Below, one piece after another: positions 1 to 9,794 of a DNA stretch of 64,000 nucleotides. How positions within the stretch are numbered: the stretch's first letter is position 1; every line of letters begins with the position of its first letter. The notes under the pieces are model-generated. The model was given only the letters and a program-made list of their open reading frames with translations. It made no database searches and was not told where the DNA came from. A program made the position numbers and the translations under genes. Source of the stretch: an uncultured Acidobacteriota bacterium (GTDB lineage Bacteria; Acidobacteriota; Blastocatellia; Pyrinomonadales; Pyrinomonadaceae); contig CALMYB010000001.1 in assembly GCA_937873515.1 (NCBI GenBank), forward strand, positions 143,904 to 207,903, written 5' to 3'.

Positions 1-42
1 CTAGCGAACGAGATGCTCCAGCAAGAGCATCTCGACGCGTGA
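1..42 (+). CDS. 3' end of an upstream gene (partial)
   Basis: The first frame reads 13 sense codons and then TGA at 40-42, giving a tail ending Gln-Gln-Glu-His-Leu-Asp-Ala. It runs off the left edge, so no family can be assigned. It lies 28 bases before the NeuC-like gene, and in sialic/legionaminic acid loci the synthase neuB is a common neighbour, so a neuB-type gene is a reasonable but unproven guess. Another frame is also open across this short stretch. Confidence 0.3.
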   Translation, partial: LANEMLQQEHLDA

Positions 43-70
43 GGCTTGTCTCCGCAAAAAATTCCGTTCT

Positions 71-1225
71 ATGCCCAGAAAGATCTGCGTTGTTGTTACT
101 GCCCGGCCAAGCTATAGCCGGATCAAGACCGCTCTTCGGGCAATAATGGAGCACCCGGATCTCGAACTTCAGTTGGTCGTTGCGGCATCAGCCTTGCTTG
201 ACCGCTATGGAACGGCCGTGAACTACATCGAAAATGATGGTTTCCCGATCGCTGCCCGGGTCTATATGGTTCTCGAAGGCGAAAATCCGGCTTCGATGGC
301 AAAGACGACCGGACTCGGAATGATCGAACTTGCGACGGTCTTTGACAATCTCAAACCGGACATTGTGGTTACGGTCGCGGATCGATTCGAAACGTTGGCG
401 ACGGCTGTCGCGGCATCGTATATGAATATTCCGGTGGCCCATATCCAGGGCGGCGAGGTTACGGGTTCGATAGATGAAAAGGTTCGTCACGCTGTAACAA
501 AACTCTCCGACCTTCATTTGGTATCGACAAGCGGTGCGGGCAACCGAGTCGAACGCATGGGCGAGGAACACCGTAAGGTTTTCGTGACGGGATGTCCTTC
601 AATAGATCTTGCAGCTGAGATCGCAGACGACCCATCGCTCAACTTTAACCCTTTCGAGAGGTATGGTGGTGTTGGTGAACTTCATGAACTGACGAATGGA
701 TACCTTGTGGTCATGCAGCATCCTGTGACGACCGAGCATGAGATGGCTCGCGCCCATGTGACCGAGACGCTCGAGGCCGTTCGTGAGATCAATATGCCGA
801 CACTGTGGTTCTGGCCAAATGTTGACGCGGGCTCCGATGGTACCTCGAACGGGATACGTTCCTTTAGAGAAAAATATAAACCGGAAAACATCAACTTCTT
901 TAAGAATATGGCCCCAACCGACTTTCTTCGACTCCTATACAGCAGCCGCTGCTTGGTCGGAAACTCGAGCGTCGGCATTCGCGAGTGCTCTTTTCTGGGA
1001 GTCCCCGTAGTCAATATCGGAACGCGGCAGATGGGTCGAGAACGAGGCAAGAACGTTATTGATGTCGGATATTCGAAAGATGAGATCCGAGCGGCGATCG
1101 AGAAACAACTTGGGAACGGGAGGTATTTGAAGGACAACCTTTACGGTGATGGACATGCCGGAGAGCAGATCTCGCATGTGCTTGCTGAGGCCGCACTCGA
1201 GATCGAAAAGCGCCTCACCTATTGA
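71..1225 (+). CDS. neuC: NeuC-like UDP-N-acetylglucosamine 2-epimerase (hydrolysing)
   Basis: Predicted cytosolic GT-B-fold hydrolysing 2-epimerase of 384 residues, the usual NeuC length. Family members convert UDP-GlcNAc or a related UDP-sugar to free ManNAc-type sugar plus UDP, the first step towards sialic, legionaminic or related nonulosonic acids. The N-terminus has the family pattern T-A-R-P-S-Y-S followed by a basic helix. The segment H-I-Q-G-G-E-V-T-G-S-I-D-E near residue 125 and the G-N-S-S-V-G-I-R-E motif near residue 300 are the nucleotide-sugar-binding signatures of this superfamily. It starts at ATG 71 and is followed after 12 bases by a NeuA-like gene, which supports NeuC over WecB. 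The exact substrate (GlcNAc or a diamino sugar) cannot be read from sequence. Confidence 0.85.
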   Translation: MPRKICVVVTARPSYSRIKTALRAIMEHPDLELQLVVAASALLDRYGTAVNYIENDGFPIAARVYMVLEGENPASMAKTTGLGMIELATVFDNLKPDIVVTVADRFETLATAVAASYMNIPVAHIQGGEVTGSIDEKVRHAVTKLSDLHLVSTSGAGNRVERMGEEHRKVFVTGCPSIDLAAEIADDPSLNFNPFERYGGVGELHELTNGYLVVMQHPVTTEHEMARAHVTETLEAVREINMPTLWFWPNVDAGSDGTSNGIRSFREKYKPENINFFKNMAPTDFLRLLYSSRCLVGNSSVGIRECSFLGVPVVNIGTRQMGRERGKNVIDVGYSKDEIRAAIEKQLGNGRYLKDNLYGDGHAGEQISHVLAEAALEIEKRLTY

Positions 1226-1237
1226 ACGTTCGTCGCA

Positions 1238-1948
1238 ATGAAGGTCCTTGGAATCATTCCTGCACGCGGAGGCTCAAAAGGCGTTCCGCGAAAGAACATC
1301 AAAGTGCTCTGCGGCAAACCGCTTCTTGCCTATACGGCTGAGAGTGCCCTTGCCGCGTCCGGGCTATCAAAGGTCGTCCTAAGCACAGAAGATGAAGAGA
1401 TCGCGATGATCGGGCGGGAACTCGGCCTGTGTGTGCCGTTTATCCGTCCGATCGAACTCGCTAAAGATTCAACGCCGACAATGCCGGTCGTGCTTCACGC
1501 AATGGAGGAACTCGAGAACCAAGGCGAGTCATTTGATGCTGTTTGCCTTTTGCAGCCGACGAATCCACTGCGTCGTTCCGAGCACATAGATGCGTGTATT
1601 GAGCTTTTGAAGCAGACCGCCTCCGACTCTGTGGTCAGCGTTCTGCCCGTACCAGATGCCTTCAACCCGATGTGGACATTCTGGAGGAACGCTGATGGCA
1701 GGATCGAACTCACGTCCGGCGAGAGTGAACCGACCGTCCGAAGGCAAGAACTCCCAAGAGCATTCTATCGGGACGGCTCGGTCTATGTAACGCGATCGAA
1801 CGTGCTGCGAGATCAACGAAGTCTCTATGGACGTAAGATCCAAAGCTTCGAGATGGATCCACGGTTTGCCGTCAACATTGACACTAAGAGCGACTGGGAA
1901 ATGGCCGAGCAATTGATCGCTCGTGGCAGAATCGAGAGGTCGAAATAG
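1238..1948 (+). CDS. neuA: NeuA-like acylneuraminate cytidylyltransferase
   Basis: Predicted cytosolic enzyme of 236 residues that would activate a nonulosonic acid with CTP to give the CMP-sugar donor. The N-terminus carries the family nucleotide-binding signature I-P-A-R-G-G-S-K-G-V-P-R-K-N, with an L-Q-P-T-N-P-L-R motif near residue 105. This matches NeuA/LegF-type CMP-NeuAc synthetases, including their length, and not KdsB. It lies 12 bases after the NeuC-like gene, and its stop codon overlaps the GTG start of the methyltransferase by one base, so the three are probably one transcript. Whether the sugar is Neu5Ac, legionaminic or another acid is unknown. No NeuB synthase is inside the window. 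Confidence 0.87.
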   Translation: MKVLGIIPARGGSKGVPRKNIKVLCGKPLLAYTAESALAASGLSKVVLSTEDEEIAMIGRELGLCVPFIRPIELAKDSTPTMPVVLHAMEELENQGESFDAVCLLQPTNPLRRSEHIDACIELLKQTASDSVVSVLPVPDAFNPMWTFWRNADGRIELTSGESEPTVRRQELPRAFYRDGSVYVTRSNVLRDQRSLYGRKIQSFEMDPRFAVNIDTKSDWEMAEQLIARGRIERSK

Positions 1949-2724
1949 TGGGTTCAACCATTTACGAGATACTGCGGCGCAGTTGCGACCCGCTACTCCC
2001 GCCGCTTAATCGAAAGGTTCGCCACCGAACAATGCAGGAGGTAAAACACAGCGAGAGGCGATTGTCGATCCTGGACGTCGGCGGGCGTAAGTCTCCGTAC
2101 ACTATCGGCGTGCCGGCAGATATTACGATCATCGATCTTCCTCGTGATACCGAGGTCCAAAGGGACCTTCATTTAGGTCTGAACGAACAGATCGCAAGCG
2201 AGATAAAGAAGCGGCGCAGTAATATCCATGCCGTCATCATTGGCGATATGACGAAGTCTGATCTTCCGTCCGCAGCGTATGACACGGTTATAGCAGTGGA
2301 AGTGCTCGAACATGTCCTCGAAGATGAGCAGTTTGTCAGTGAGGTATCCAGGGTGCTCGTCCCTGGCGGTAAGTTCATCATGACCACGCCAAATGGCGAT
2401 TTTATCGAAAATAGGAATCCTGATCATAAACGCCACTATAAGAAAGACCAGCTGGCCGATCTCCTATCAAGATACTTCGATAAGGTCCATGTCGAATATG
2501 CAATTGCCGGAGGCTTTTACCGCAAGATCGGCTTGAGATCATGGTCGATCTCCCGGCCCCATCACACGATCTTGAGTATTTTCGGAAACATTGTTAACTC
2601 CCTTCAATCACGTCGAATCGGAATCTCTGAACGCGCCATTGGTACTCATCATTTGATAGCGATCGCGGAGAAAACTGTCGGGTCAGGCGAAACACTTGTT
2701 CGCGTATTGCCAAGCACCACCTAA
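1948..2724 (+). CDS. class I SAM-dependent methyltransferase
   Basis: Predicted 258-residue class I methyltransferase of the Methyltransf_11 type. The GTG start at 1948 overlaps the preceding stop codon. An SAM-binding loop (I-L-D-V-G-G-R-K) lies near residue 40. The later V-L-E-H-V-L motif and the hydrophobic strand after P-G-G-K (about residues 115-145) are typical of small-molecule or sugar methyltransferases. The position between nonulosonic-acid activation and the formyltransferase/NRPS gene suggests it methylates a surface sugar or the attached acyl group, but this is inference from context only. Confidence 0.75.
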   Translation: MGSTIYEILRRSCDPLLPPLNRKVRHRTMQEVKHSERRLSILDVGGRKSPYTIGVPADITIIDLPRDTEVQRDLHLGLNEQIASEIKKRRSNIHAVIIGDMTKSDLPSAAYDTVIAVEVLEHVLEDEQFVSEVSRVLVPGGKFIMTTPNGDFIENRNPDHKRHYKKDQLADLLSRYFDKVHVEYAIAGGFYRKIGLRSWSISRPHHTILSIFGNIVNSLQSRRIGISERAIGTHHLIAIAEKTVGSGETLVRVLPSTT

Positions 2725-2729
2725 CTCGA

Positions 2730-5700
2730 ATGGCTGAGCAAAACTTGAAAGACATTGGAGCGAATCCTCGTTCCGACGGAAGGCGTAAGACCTTCAGCGC
2801 AATGATCATAGGCTCCGGCACTCTGGCCATACAGTGCGCGGAAATCCTCATCAACCTCCATCACCGCTTGGTCGCCTTCGCTTCTTCAGATGTGAGTGTT
2901 TCACGATGGGCCGCCAAGAAAGGCGTTCCATGCTACGCTCCGAACGACACGCTCACCGAACGAATCACAGAACCGATCGACTATCTTTTCAGCATCGTGA
3001 ATGACCAGATTCTAAGCGACGATATCCTGCAGATACCTAAAAAGTTCGCGATAAACTACCATGACGCCCTTCTGCCGCGATACGCCGGTACTCATGCAAC
3101 ATCGTGGGCGATAATCAATGGTGAAACTCAGCACGGCGTGACCTGGCATTGCGTCGCAGAGCGTGTGGATGCAGGGGACATTTTGGAACAACAGTTGGTC
3201 GAGATCGCGGCCGGCGATACGGCATTTACGCTGAACACAAAGTGTTTTGAAGCGGCGATTAGGTCATTCGGGGTGCTTGTTGACAGCCTCGCTGGGGAGT
3301 CATATGTGCGGACGCGGCAGGATCTGGCGGAACGAACGTTCTTTCCGCGCTTCAAGCGTTTGCCTAATGGCGGCCTGATCGATTGGAATACATCAGCCGA
3401 TAAGATTTCGGCGATCGTACGCGGATTGTCATTTGGCCGACATCCAAACCCGCTTGGCACACCAAAAGTCGATATTGCGGGAGAGTATTTCATCGTTTCT
3501 AAGGTTGAGATCCTGGACGAGCGTTCAAGCTTACCGGCGGGCGTGATATGCGGAATCGGTGATACAAATCTTGACGTGTCGACCGCGGACAAGAATCTTC
3601 GACTGACTGAGATTCACTCACTCACCGGTCCAGTGGTCGATCTGGCGGAACTCGTCAAAAGGCTTGGCCTGAAGATCGGACAACCTTTATCACCAACGTG
3701 CCAACTGCTAGACGCCCATTTTATTTCGGCCTTCAAGGCTGAGGCCGCCCTAGTCCACAAGCTTCACGCAATTGAACCGGCACCGGCCCCTCTTGCTTCA
3801 AATATAGGCCCGGGGACCGACGCAAGCTTTGGCTCCATTGAGTTTAGGGTACCAGAAGAATTTGCTGCATACTCTCACCAAAAAAAGGCTGACATATCCC
3901 TCGCGGATGCGGTGTCTTCCGCATTTGGCGTGCTCTTAGCCCGGCTGAGCGGGAATTTCAACTTCTTAGTTGGATTCGACTCTTCATCGATAACGCCGAA
4001 GATCGCTAACGAGAACAGGCTCTTCGCCACGAATCTACCGTTCCATTTTGATATCGACGCGCGGGAGGGTTTCAACACACTGCTAGATTCGACCATGCGC
4101 GAATTAGAGTCGATTCGGGCCGTCCCCTTTTACTTGGCTGAAATCTTCTCGAGATATCCGCAGATTCGTCCGCTTGCGGCCGATATGCTCTTTAATGGAC
4201 TTCCCGTGACTCTCGCAATGAACGTCGATCCGCCTGAGTATCATCCTACGCCGGCAAACGCCCTTTCAATGCTGATCTCTGACAATGGAGAGGGTCATTG
4301 GGTGTACAACACCGCCATGATCAGGCCTGACGAGGTCCTGCGTCTGGATCGTTATTTCAACTCTTTGCTGCAGGCGATCGTGACCGATCCAGAAAGGGCA
4401 GTTGCGAAGCTTCCCTTACTTCCGCCGGACGAGCGGAAGCAACAGTTGGCCGAGTGGAATAGCACTTCGCGGGCTTTTCCGCAAGATCTTTGCGTGCATC
4501 GATTGGTGTCAGAGACGGCCGGAAGATTCCCCGACAAGAAAGCTGTAGTTTCGGACGTCGGTGAGCTAACGTATGCGGAATTGGATCGACGAAGCGACCG
4601 GTTAGCGTGTCGATTAAATGCTCTCGGCGTACAGCCAGAATCCGTTGTTGCAGTGTTTATGGAACGTTCGGTCGATATGGTAACTGCACTGCTTGGAATA
4701 CTAAAGTCAGGCGCTGCATATGTTCCGTTCGACCCGGCCCAACCGAAAGAACGGCTGGACTTTATGATCGGGGACTGTGGGGCGAGGGTGCTCATCACGC
4801 AAGAACATCTGCGAGAACGTCTCCAGCAAACCAAATGTGAAGTGATTTCGACCGAATCGATATTAGATATCCCGCTAAATAAAGAATCACATAATTTTGT
4901 ACCGCTTGCCCGACCGAACAACTTGGCATACGTGATCTACACTTCCGGCTCGACCGGCGAACCAAAAGGAGTTGAGATCGAACATCGCTCGCTCATGAAT
5001 CTGGTCGCGTGGCACCAACGAACCTACAAAATATCTTCCGAAGATCGTGCAACGATGTTGGCCGGGCCCGCTTTTGATGCATCAGTGTGGGAGCTTTGGC
5101 CGTACCTTTGTACGGGATCCTGCATATATGTTCCCGACGACGATACACGGAGAACACCGTCAAAATTGCTCAGGTACTTCTCTGACAATAGTATCTCGAT
5201 TGCCTTTGCTTCTACCCCTTTGGCCGAAGCCTTGCTCACGACCGCCATTCCGGCTGACCTGAGATTGCGGACTTTGTTAACAGGCGGCGATCGCCTTCAT
5301 GCGTTAGGCGGTAAACCGATGTCTTTCGACCTCATCAACCATTACGGACCAACCGAAAACACGGTCGTTACAACATGCGGGCCGGTGGACCCCGAAAGCT
5401 ATGAACCGCCGACGATAGGAAGGCCGATCGACAATACAGAGGTATTTATCCTCGATCAAGACTTGCAGCCGGTACCGATCGGGATCCCTGGAGAGATATT
5501 TATTGGAGGGGTTGGACTCGCACGTGGTTATAGAGATCGACCGGAGCTAACAGCATCTCGGTTCATCAACCCCGATATTGAAGGCAGGGGCCGCCTCCGC
5601 CTCTACAGAACTGGTGATCGCGGCAAGTATTTACACGATGGCAGAATCGCCTTTATCGATAGGATAGATGAACAGGTTAAGGTCCGCGGCTTTCGGATCG

Positions 5701-7121
5701 AAATGGGCGAAATCGAGACCGCTATAGTCGGACATCCTGAAATCAGCGAAGCGGTCGTTAACGCTGTCAAAGATAAAAGCGGGTCACAGCGCCTTGCTGC
5801 CTACTATGTCGCAAACGCGGGAGGTTCTGTCAAGGTAAGCTCATTGCGCAGCTATTTGAAAGCAAAGCTCCCGGATTACATGATCCCGACCGCATTCGTC
5901 GAACTTGACCTGCTTCCGATCACGCCGAATGGCAAGGTCGATCGAAAGGCACTCCCGGCTCCAAATCTTTTAACTTTTCCACCTTCGCGAAAGCTCGAAG
6001 CCCCAAGGAATGACGTAGAGTCCACGCTGAAGGATATTTGGGAAAGACTCTTGGGTATCGGCCCTATAGGAGTTACGGACAACTTTTTTGAGCTTGGCGG
6101 AGATTCACTTATCTCGGTCAGCCTCTTCGTCGAGATCGAAGCAGCCTTTAGTATAGACCTGCCGCTTTCAACCCTGATAAACGCACCGACCATCGAACAG
6201 CTTGCACGATTCATTTGTGAAGAAGAGCGTAAGGTCGCGTGGAAATATATCGTTCCGTTGAAGACGAGCGGAACGAAAACTCCTATCTTTTTGGTTCATG
6301 CGGCTGGAGGAAATGTTCTATTCTATCGAGATTTGGCTAATGAAATGGGGGCGAACCAACCGATTTACGGTTTACAGGCCCGTGGTGTCGCCGACAAGTC
6401 CGAAACGGCCCACGATAGGGTTGAGGATATGGCGACTGACTATCTCGATGAGATGCGCAAGCTTCAACCGGTCGGCCCGTATCGCGTCTGCGGTTCATCG
6501 TTTGGAGGACTGGTTGCCTTTGAGATCGCAGTTCAGCTCGAGCGGCGAGGCGAAAAAGTAGAGACTCTAGGCTTGTTTGATACCTATGCTCCCGGCTATT
6601 TGGACGAGAGCACCATAGCTGGTGGTGCGGGTTCGCGGCGGTTCATCGCACACATGCGAAGCCTTATTGGCCAATTGCGGGAGATCAAGTCAACAAAAGA
6701 GCGCGCATACTTTGTCATCAGCAAAGGACAAAAAGTGAAGAATATCTTAAAGAGAAAAGTGATCTGGAAAAAGAACCAGTTCGCGATCGAGTACAACAAG
6801 GCGACCGGCCGTGAGCTCCCGGTCAACGTTATGCGGAATCACGAGGCGATTCAGCGGGCCCTCGACGCCTATAGACCCGGACGGTACGCCGGTGACATTA
6901 CGGTCTTCAGGGCGAGCGAACAGCCCAAGAACACAAGGTTTGACCCAAGTCTTGGCTGGGCAGAGCTTGTCGATGGAAATGTTGTAACGGAAGTCGTGAA
7001 AGGATCCCATGGAGCTTTGACGGTCCATCCGTATGCAGCCGACCTGGCGGCGAAATTCGAAGAAGTCGAATCAAGAAATGATGCGTTGTCGCTAGACATC
7101 GCTCGGGGCGCAGCAGCCTAG
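2730..7121 (+). CDS. formyltransferase-NRPS fusion (F - half C - A - PCP - TE)
   Basis: A 1463-residue multidomain enzyme. Residues about 20-330 are a methionyl-tRNA/sugar-formyltransferase-like domain with the catalytic triad visible as Asn109, His111 (beside A-L-L-P-R) and Asp147. Residues about 370-570 look like the C-terminal half of a condensation domain (N-L-P-F-H-F-D), with no HHxxxDG motif. An adenylation domain follows (about 575-1080) with Y-T-S-G-S-T-G-E-P-K-G, F-D-A-S-V-W-E, Y-G-P-T-E and N-G-K-V-D-R. By-eye alignment to GrsA gives a specificity code D-A-W-P-L-G-H-V-V-K, suggesting a hydrophobic substrate. Then come a carrier domain with L-G-G-D-S (Ser1126) and a thioesterase with G-S-S-F-G near residue 1257. 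LgrA of linear gramicidin also starts with a formylation domain. The product is probably a single N-formyl or otherwise acylated amino acid, free or moved onto a glycan; this last step is inference. Confidence 0.85.
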   Translation: MAEQNLKDIGANPRSDGRRKTFSAMIIGSGTLAIQCAEILINLHHRLVAFASSDVSVSRWAAKKGVPCYAPNDTLTERITEPIDYLFSIVNDQILSDDILQIPKKFAINYHDALLPRYAGTHATSWAIINGETQHGVTWHCVAERVDAGDILEQQLVEIAAGDTAFTLNTKCFEAAIRSFGVLVDSLAGESYVRTRQDLAERTFFPRFKRLPNGGLIDWNTSADKISAIVRGLSFGRHPNPLGTPKVDIAGEYFIVSKVEILDERSSLPAGVICGIGDTNLDVSTADKNLRLTEIHSLTGPVVDLAELVKRLGLKIGQPLSPTCQLLDAHFISAFKAEAALVHKLHAIEPAPAPLASNIGPGTDASFGSIEFRVPEEFAAYSHQKKADISLADAVSSAFGVLLARLSGNFNFLVGFDSSSITPKIANENRLFATNLPFHFDIDAREGFNTLLDSTMRELESIRAVPFYLAEIFSRYPQIRPLAADMLFNGLPVTLAMNVDPPEYHPTPANALSMLISDNGEGHWVYNTAMIRPDEVLRLDRYFNSLLQAIVTDPERAVAKLPLLPPDERKQQLAEWNSTSRAFPQDLCVHRLVSETAGRFPDKKAVVSDVGELTYAELDRRSDRLACRLNALGVQPESVVAVFMERSVDMVTALLGILKSGAAYVPFDPAQPKERLDFMIGDCGARVLITQEHLRERLQQTKCEVISTESILDIPLNKESHNFVPLARPNNLAYVIYTSGSTGEPKGVEIEHRSLMNLVAWHQRTYKISSEDRATMLAGPAFDASVWELWPYLCTGSCIYVPDDDTRRTPSKLLRYFSDNSISIAFASTPLAEALLTTAIPADLRLRTLLTGGDRLHALGGKPMSFDLINHYGPTENTVVTTCGPVDPESYEPPTIGRPIDNTEVFILDQDLQPVPIGIPGEIFIGGVGLARGYRDRPELTASRFINPDIEGRGRLRLYRTGDRGKYLHDGRIAFIDRIDEQVKVRGFRIEMGEIETAIVGHPEISEAVVNAVKDKSGSQRLAAYYVANAGGSVKVSSLRSYLKAKLPDYMIPTAFVELDLLPITPNGKVDRKALPAPNLLTFPPSRKLEAPRNDVESTLKDIWERLLGIGPIGVTDNFFELGGDSLISVSLFVEIEAAFSIDLPLSTLINAPTIEQLARFICEEERKVAWKYIVPLKTSGTKTPIFLVHAAGGNVLFYRDLANEMGANQPIYGLQARGVADKSETAHDRVEDMATDYLDEMRKLQPVGPYRVCGSSFGGLVAFEIAVQLERRGEKVETLGLFDTYAPGYLDESTIAGGAGSRRFIAHMRSLIGQLREIKSTKERAYFVISKGQKVKNILKRKVIWKKNQFAIEYNKATGRELPVNVMRNHEAIQRALDAYRPGRYAGDITVFRASEQPKNTRFDPSLGWAELVDGNVVTEVVKGSHGALTVHPYAADLAAKFEEVESRNDALSLDIARGAAA

Positions 7122-7143
7122 CAGGGGTTTCTTTTTTTTCAGC

Positions 7144-8898
7144 ATGTGCGGAATTAGCGCGATCATCGGAAATGGCTGCAGCCGTAATCGACTGTTGGCG
7201 ATGAGAGCCAGTCAAGCGCACCGCGGCCCGGACGGTGTCGGCCTGTACGTCGACGCAGAGCGTAAAGCAGTACTCGGACATAATCGGCTGAGCATAATCG
7301 ACCTTTCTGCGGGCGGAGACCAGCCAATGACCAGCGCTGATGGTCGATTCGTCGTAGTCCAAAACGGCGAGATCTATAACTATCTAGAGCTCAAGCACGA
7401 GCTTGCTGGCGAATACTCCTTCCGCACAAGTTCCGATACAGAGGTTCTGCTTGCAGCCTACACTAAATGGGGCGTGGAATGTCTGGATCGGCTCGTAGGG
7501 ATGTTCGCTTTCGTGATCTGGGACTCGGTAGAAAAGACTGCATTTGCGGCGAGAGATCGGTTTGGAGTAAAGCCTCTCTACTACCACCAAGAGGTCGATG
7601 GAACGGTCCTGCTGGCGAGTGAGATCAAGGCGCTACACGCGGCGGGCATACCTGCGGCGCCTGACGACGAAACGTGGGCGACGTATCTTGCGCACGGCCT
7701 TTACGACCATTCGGAGCAAACTTTCTGGGCGCAAATAACTTCGCTGCCGGGAGGCCATTGCCTTCAGATCAGAGACGGAAGGATCAAGACCAAGAAATGG
7801 TATGACGTCGCTGAACGAATTGGGGTTGAGTTCGACGACAGGCCCGAGCATGAGATAAGAGAAGAGTATTTCGCACTGATGAAGGACAGCGTAACTCTGC
7901 GATTCCGCTCGGATGTACCTGTCGGGATCAACTTGAGCGGCGGCCTTGATTCGTCGAGCCTCCTGGGCCTCGTTCATGAAGTTCAAGGCGAGGACAGCGA
8001 TGTTAAAGTTTTCACATTCACTACAGGAGATGCGGCCTATGACGAATTGAAATGGGTTGAGCAAATGCTCGCTCAGACGCGTCATCCGCTCGTGGTAAAC
8101 CAACTGACGCCGGCCGACGTTCCGGCGCTTGCCGCAGAGGTCCAGACCCTTCAGGATGAACCCTTTGGCGGTCTTCCCACACTGGCTTATGCGCGGCTCT
8201 TCGAGACTGCGAAAAAGAATGGTGTTACCGTCCTTCTTGACGGAAATGGAATGGACGAACAATGGGGCGGTTACGACTATTACTGCACGGAATCTAACGG
8301 GCATTTAGGTGGCTTGATCCAGGGCACGAAAGACCGCGCTGTGCGGCCCGACTGCCTTACTCCGGAGTTTGCGTCCTTGGCAAAGCCGATAACCGCCCCG
8401 AATATCTTTCCGGATCGATTACGGAATCTGCAATATCGTGACATCCGCTATACAAAGATCCCTAGAGCCATGCGGTTTAATGACCGGGTCTCGATGAGAG
8501 CAGCAACCGAGCTCCGCGAGCCGTTCCTGGATCATCGTCTCTTTGAGATCGCTATGCGCCAGCCGAATGAACGCAAGATCGATAAAGGCGTCCACAAGCG
8601 AATGTTACGGGAGATCGCGCGCAACTATCTGCCGCATACCGTTTCAGACCCGCCGAAAAGGCCGATCCAGACGCCTCAGCGGGAATGGCTGCGCGGACCC
8701 CTGCGCGAATGGGCAGCGTCGATGGTTGAAACTTGCCTATCGGGCACATTCGGATCTTATCTGGATGCGGCATCAGTTCGAAGAGAGGCAAATGCATTTT
8801 TCGACGGCGGCTTTGATAACAGTTTTTTCATTTGGCAATGGATAGGGATGGGACTTCTAGCGGCACGCACTGCAAGACCAGCAACTGCGTCGATCTGA
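7144..8898 (+). CDS. asnB: asparagine synthetase B-type amidotransferase
   Basis: Predicted glutamine-hydrolysing asparagine synthetase of 584 residues. It begins Met-Cys-Gly-Ile, so the glutaminase nucleophile Cys2 is present, with the class II amidotransferase motifs R-G-P-D-G and N-G-E-I-Y-N-Y following. The synthetase half has the ATP-pyrophosphatase loop S-G-G-L-D-S-S beginning at Ser265. It lies 22 bases after the formyltransferase/NRPS gene. In surface-glycan loci, AsnB homologues often amidate uronic acids or peptide-like substituents and do not make asparagine, so a role in modifying the glycan or the NRPS product is plausible. Its intact Cys2 separates it from the lasso B1 homologue at 24237. 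Confidence 0.88.
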   Translation: MCGISAIIGNGCSRNRLLAMRASQAHRGPDGVGLYVDAERKAVLGHNRLSIIDLSAGGDQPMTSADGRFVVVQNGEIYNYLELKHELAGEYSFRTSSDTEVLLAAYTKWGVECLDRLVGMFAFVIWDSVEKTAFAARDRFGVKPLYYHQEVDGTVLLASEIKALHAAGIPAAPDDETWATYLAHGLYDHSEQTFWAQITSLPGGHCLQIRDGRIKTKKWYDVAERIGVEFDDRPEHEIREEYFALMKDSVTLRFRSDVPVGINLSGGLDSSSLLGLVHEVQGEDSDVKVFTFTTGDAAYDELKWVEQMLAQTRHPLVVNQLTPADVPALAAEVQTLQDEPFGGLPTLAYARLFETAKKNGVTVLLDGNGMDEQWGGYDYYCTESNGHLGGLIQGTKDRAVRPDCLTPEFASLAKPITAPNIFPDRLRNLQYRDIRYTKIPRAMRFNDRVSMRAATELREPFLDHRLFEIAMRQPNERKIDKGVHKRMLREIARNYLPHTVSDPPKRPIQTPQREWLRGPLREWAASMVETCLSGTFGSYLDAASVRREANAFFDGGFDNSFFIWQWIGMGLLAARTARPATASI

Positions 8899-8936
8899 GC
8901 TGAGCTTTGCATTGCAACAGCGACTGGTAATTCTTG

Positions 8937-9794
8937 ATGAAGACCATTACGGAAAATGAGACGTGGGACCTGGTGATAGAAGGTCATGGCCAACTCTTTG
9001 ACCTAAAGATTTCTGAGGTCTGGAGTTATCGTGACCTCCTTCTGATGTTCGTCAAACGCGATTTTGTCAGCTTTTACAAGCAAACGGTCTTTGGCCCACT
9101 TTGGTTCTTTATTCAGCCGCTGTTCACAACCATCATCTTTACGTTTGTGTTTGGCAATTTGGCCGGCCTAAGCACGGATGGTCTGCCGCAACCATTGTTC
9201 TACATGGCTGGAATTACCGCATGGAACTATTTCGCGGACTGCATTACAAAAACGAGCACCGTCTTCAAAGACAATTCGCAGATCTTCGGCAAGGTGTACT
9301 TTCCAAGACTGATCCTTCCACTGAGTATCGTAACAAGCAACTTGGTGCGATTCGGCGTTCAGATGCTGCTCTTCATTGGCATGATGGCGTACTACGCATT
9401 GGCGGGTGGTTCTTTTCAAACCACGTGGGCGATCTTGCTTTTTCCATTCCTTGTCCTTCTGATGGCTTGCCTGGGCCTCGGACTCGGGCTAATGATCACA
9501 GCCTTGACGACGAAGTACCGCGATCTTAGCTTCCTCGTGACATTTGGGGTGCAGTTGCTGATGTACATGACGACAGTCATCTATCCGCTCAGTGCGGCTC
9601 CGGAACGCTATAAGTATTTGATCCAGCTAAATCCCATGACCGGAATTATAGAGGCTTTCCGTTTTGCTTTCTTGGGTCAAGGAGATCTTTCACTGGCCAG
9701 CATCGGCTATAGCTGTCTGATCACGCTTATCATTCTATTCAGCGGCATTTTGATCTTCAACAAGACAGAGAGGAACTTTGTGGACACTGTATGA
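8937..9794 (+). CDS. wzm: Wzm-type polysaccharide ABC exporter permease
   Basis: Predicted inner-membrane permease of 285 residues belonging to the ABC-2 family that exports undecaprenyl-linked O-antigen or capsule glycans. After an amphipathic N-terminus containing Y-R-D-L-L-L-M-F-V-K-R-D-F, about six hydrophobic segments follow. The family motif F-V-F-G-N-L-A and the loop T-K-Y-R-D-L are present. I prefer ATG 8937 to a TTG one codon upstream. The stop overlaps the start of the Wzt gene (ATGA), as is usual for Wzm/Wzt pairs, so the two should form one complex. Confidence 0.9.
   Translation: MKTITENETWDLVIEGHGQLFDLKISEVWSYRDLLLMFVKRDFVSFYKQTVFGPLWFFIQPLFTTIIFTFVFGNLAGLSTDGLPQPLFYMAGITAWNYFADCITKTSTVFKDNSQIFGKVYFPRLILPLSIVTSNLVRFGVQMLLFIGMMAYYALAGGSFQTTWAILLFPFLVLLMACLGLGLGLMITALTTKYRDLSFLVTFGVQLLMYMTTVIYPLSAAPERYKYLIQLNPMTGIIEAFRFAFLGQGDLSLASIGYSCLITLIILFSGILIFNKTERNFVDTV

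Noticed and set aside
71..1225. Assignment as WecB (UDP-GlcNAc 2-epimerase for ManNAc antigen)
   Set aside because: The NeuA-like gene directly downstream and the NeuC-type N-terminal pattern fit nonulosonic-acid synthesis better.
7144..8898. A second lasso cyclase
   Set aside because: This protein keeps Cys2 and all class II amidotransferase motifs, and there is no B2, PqqD-like or precursor gene beside it, so an amidotransferase role is more likely.
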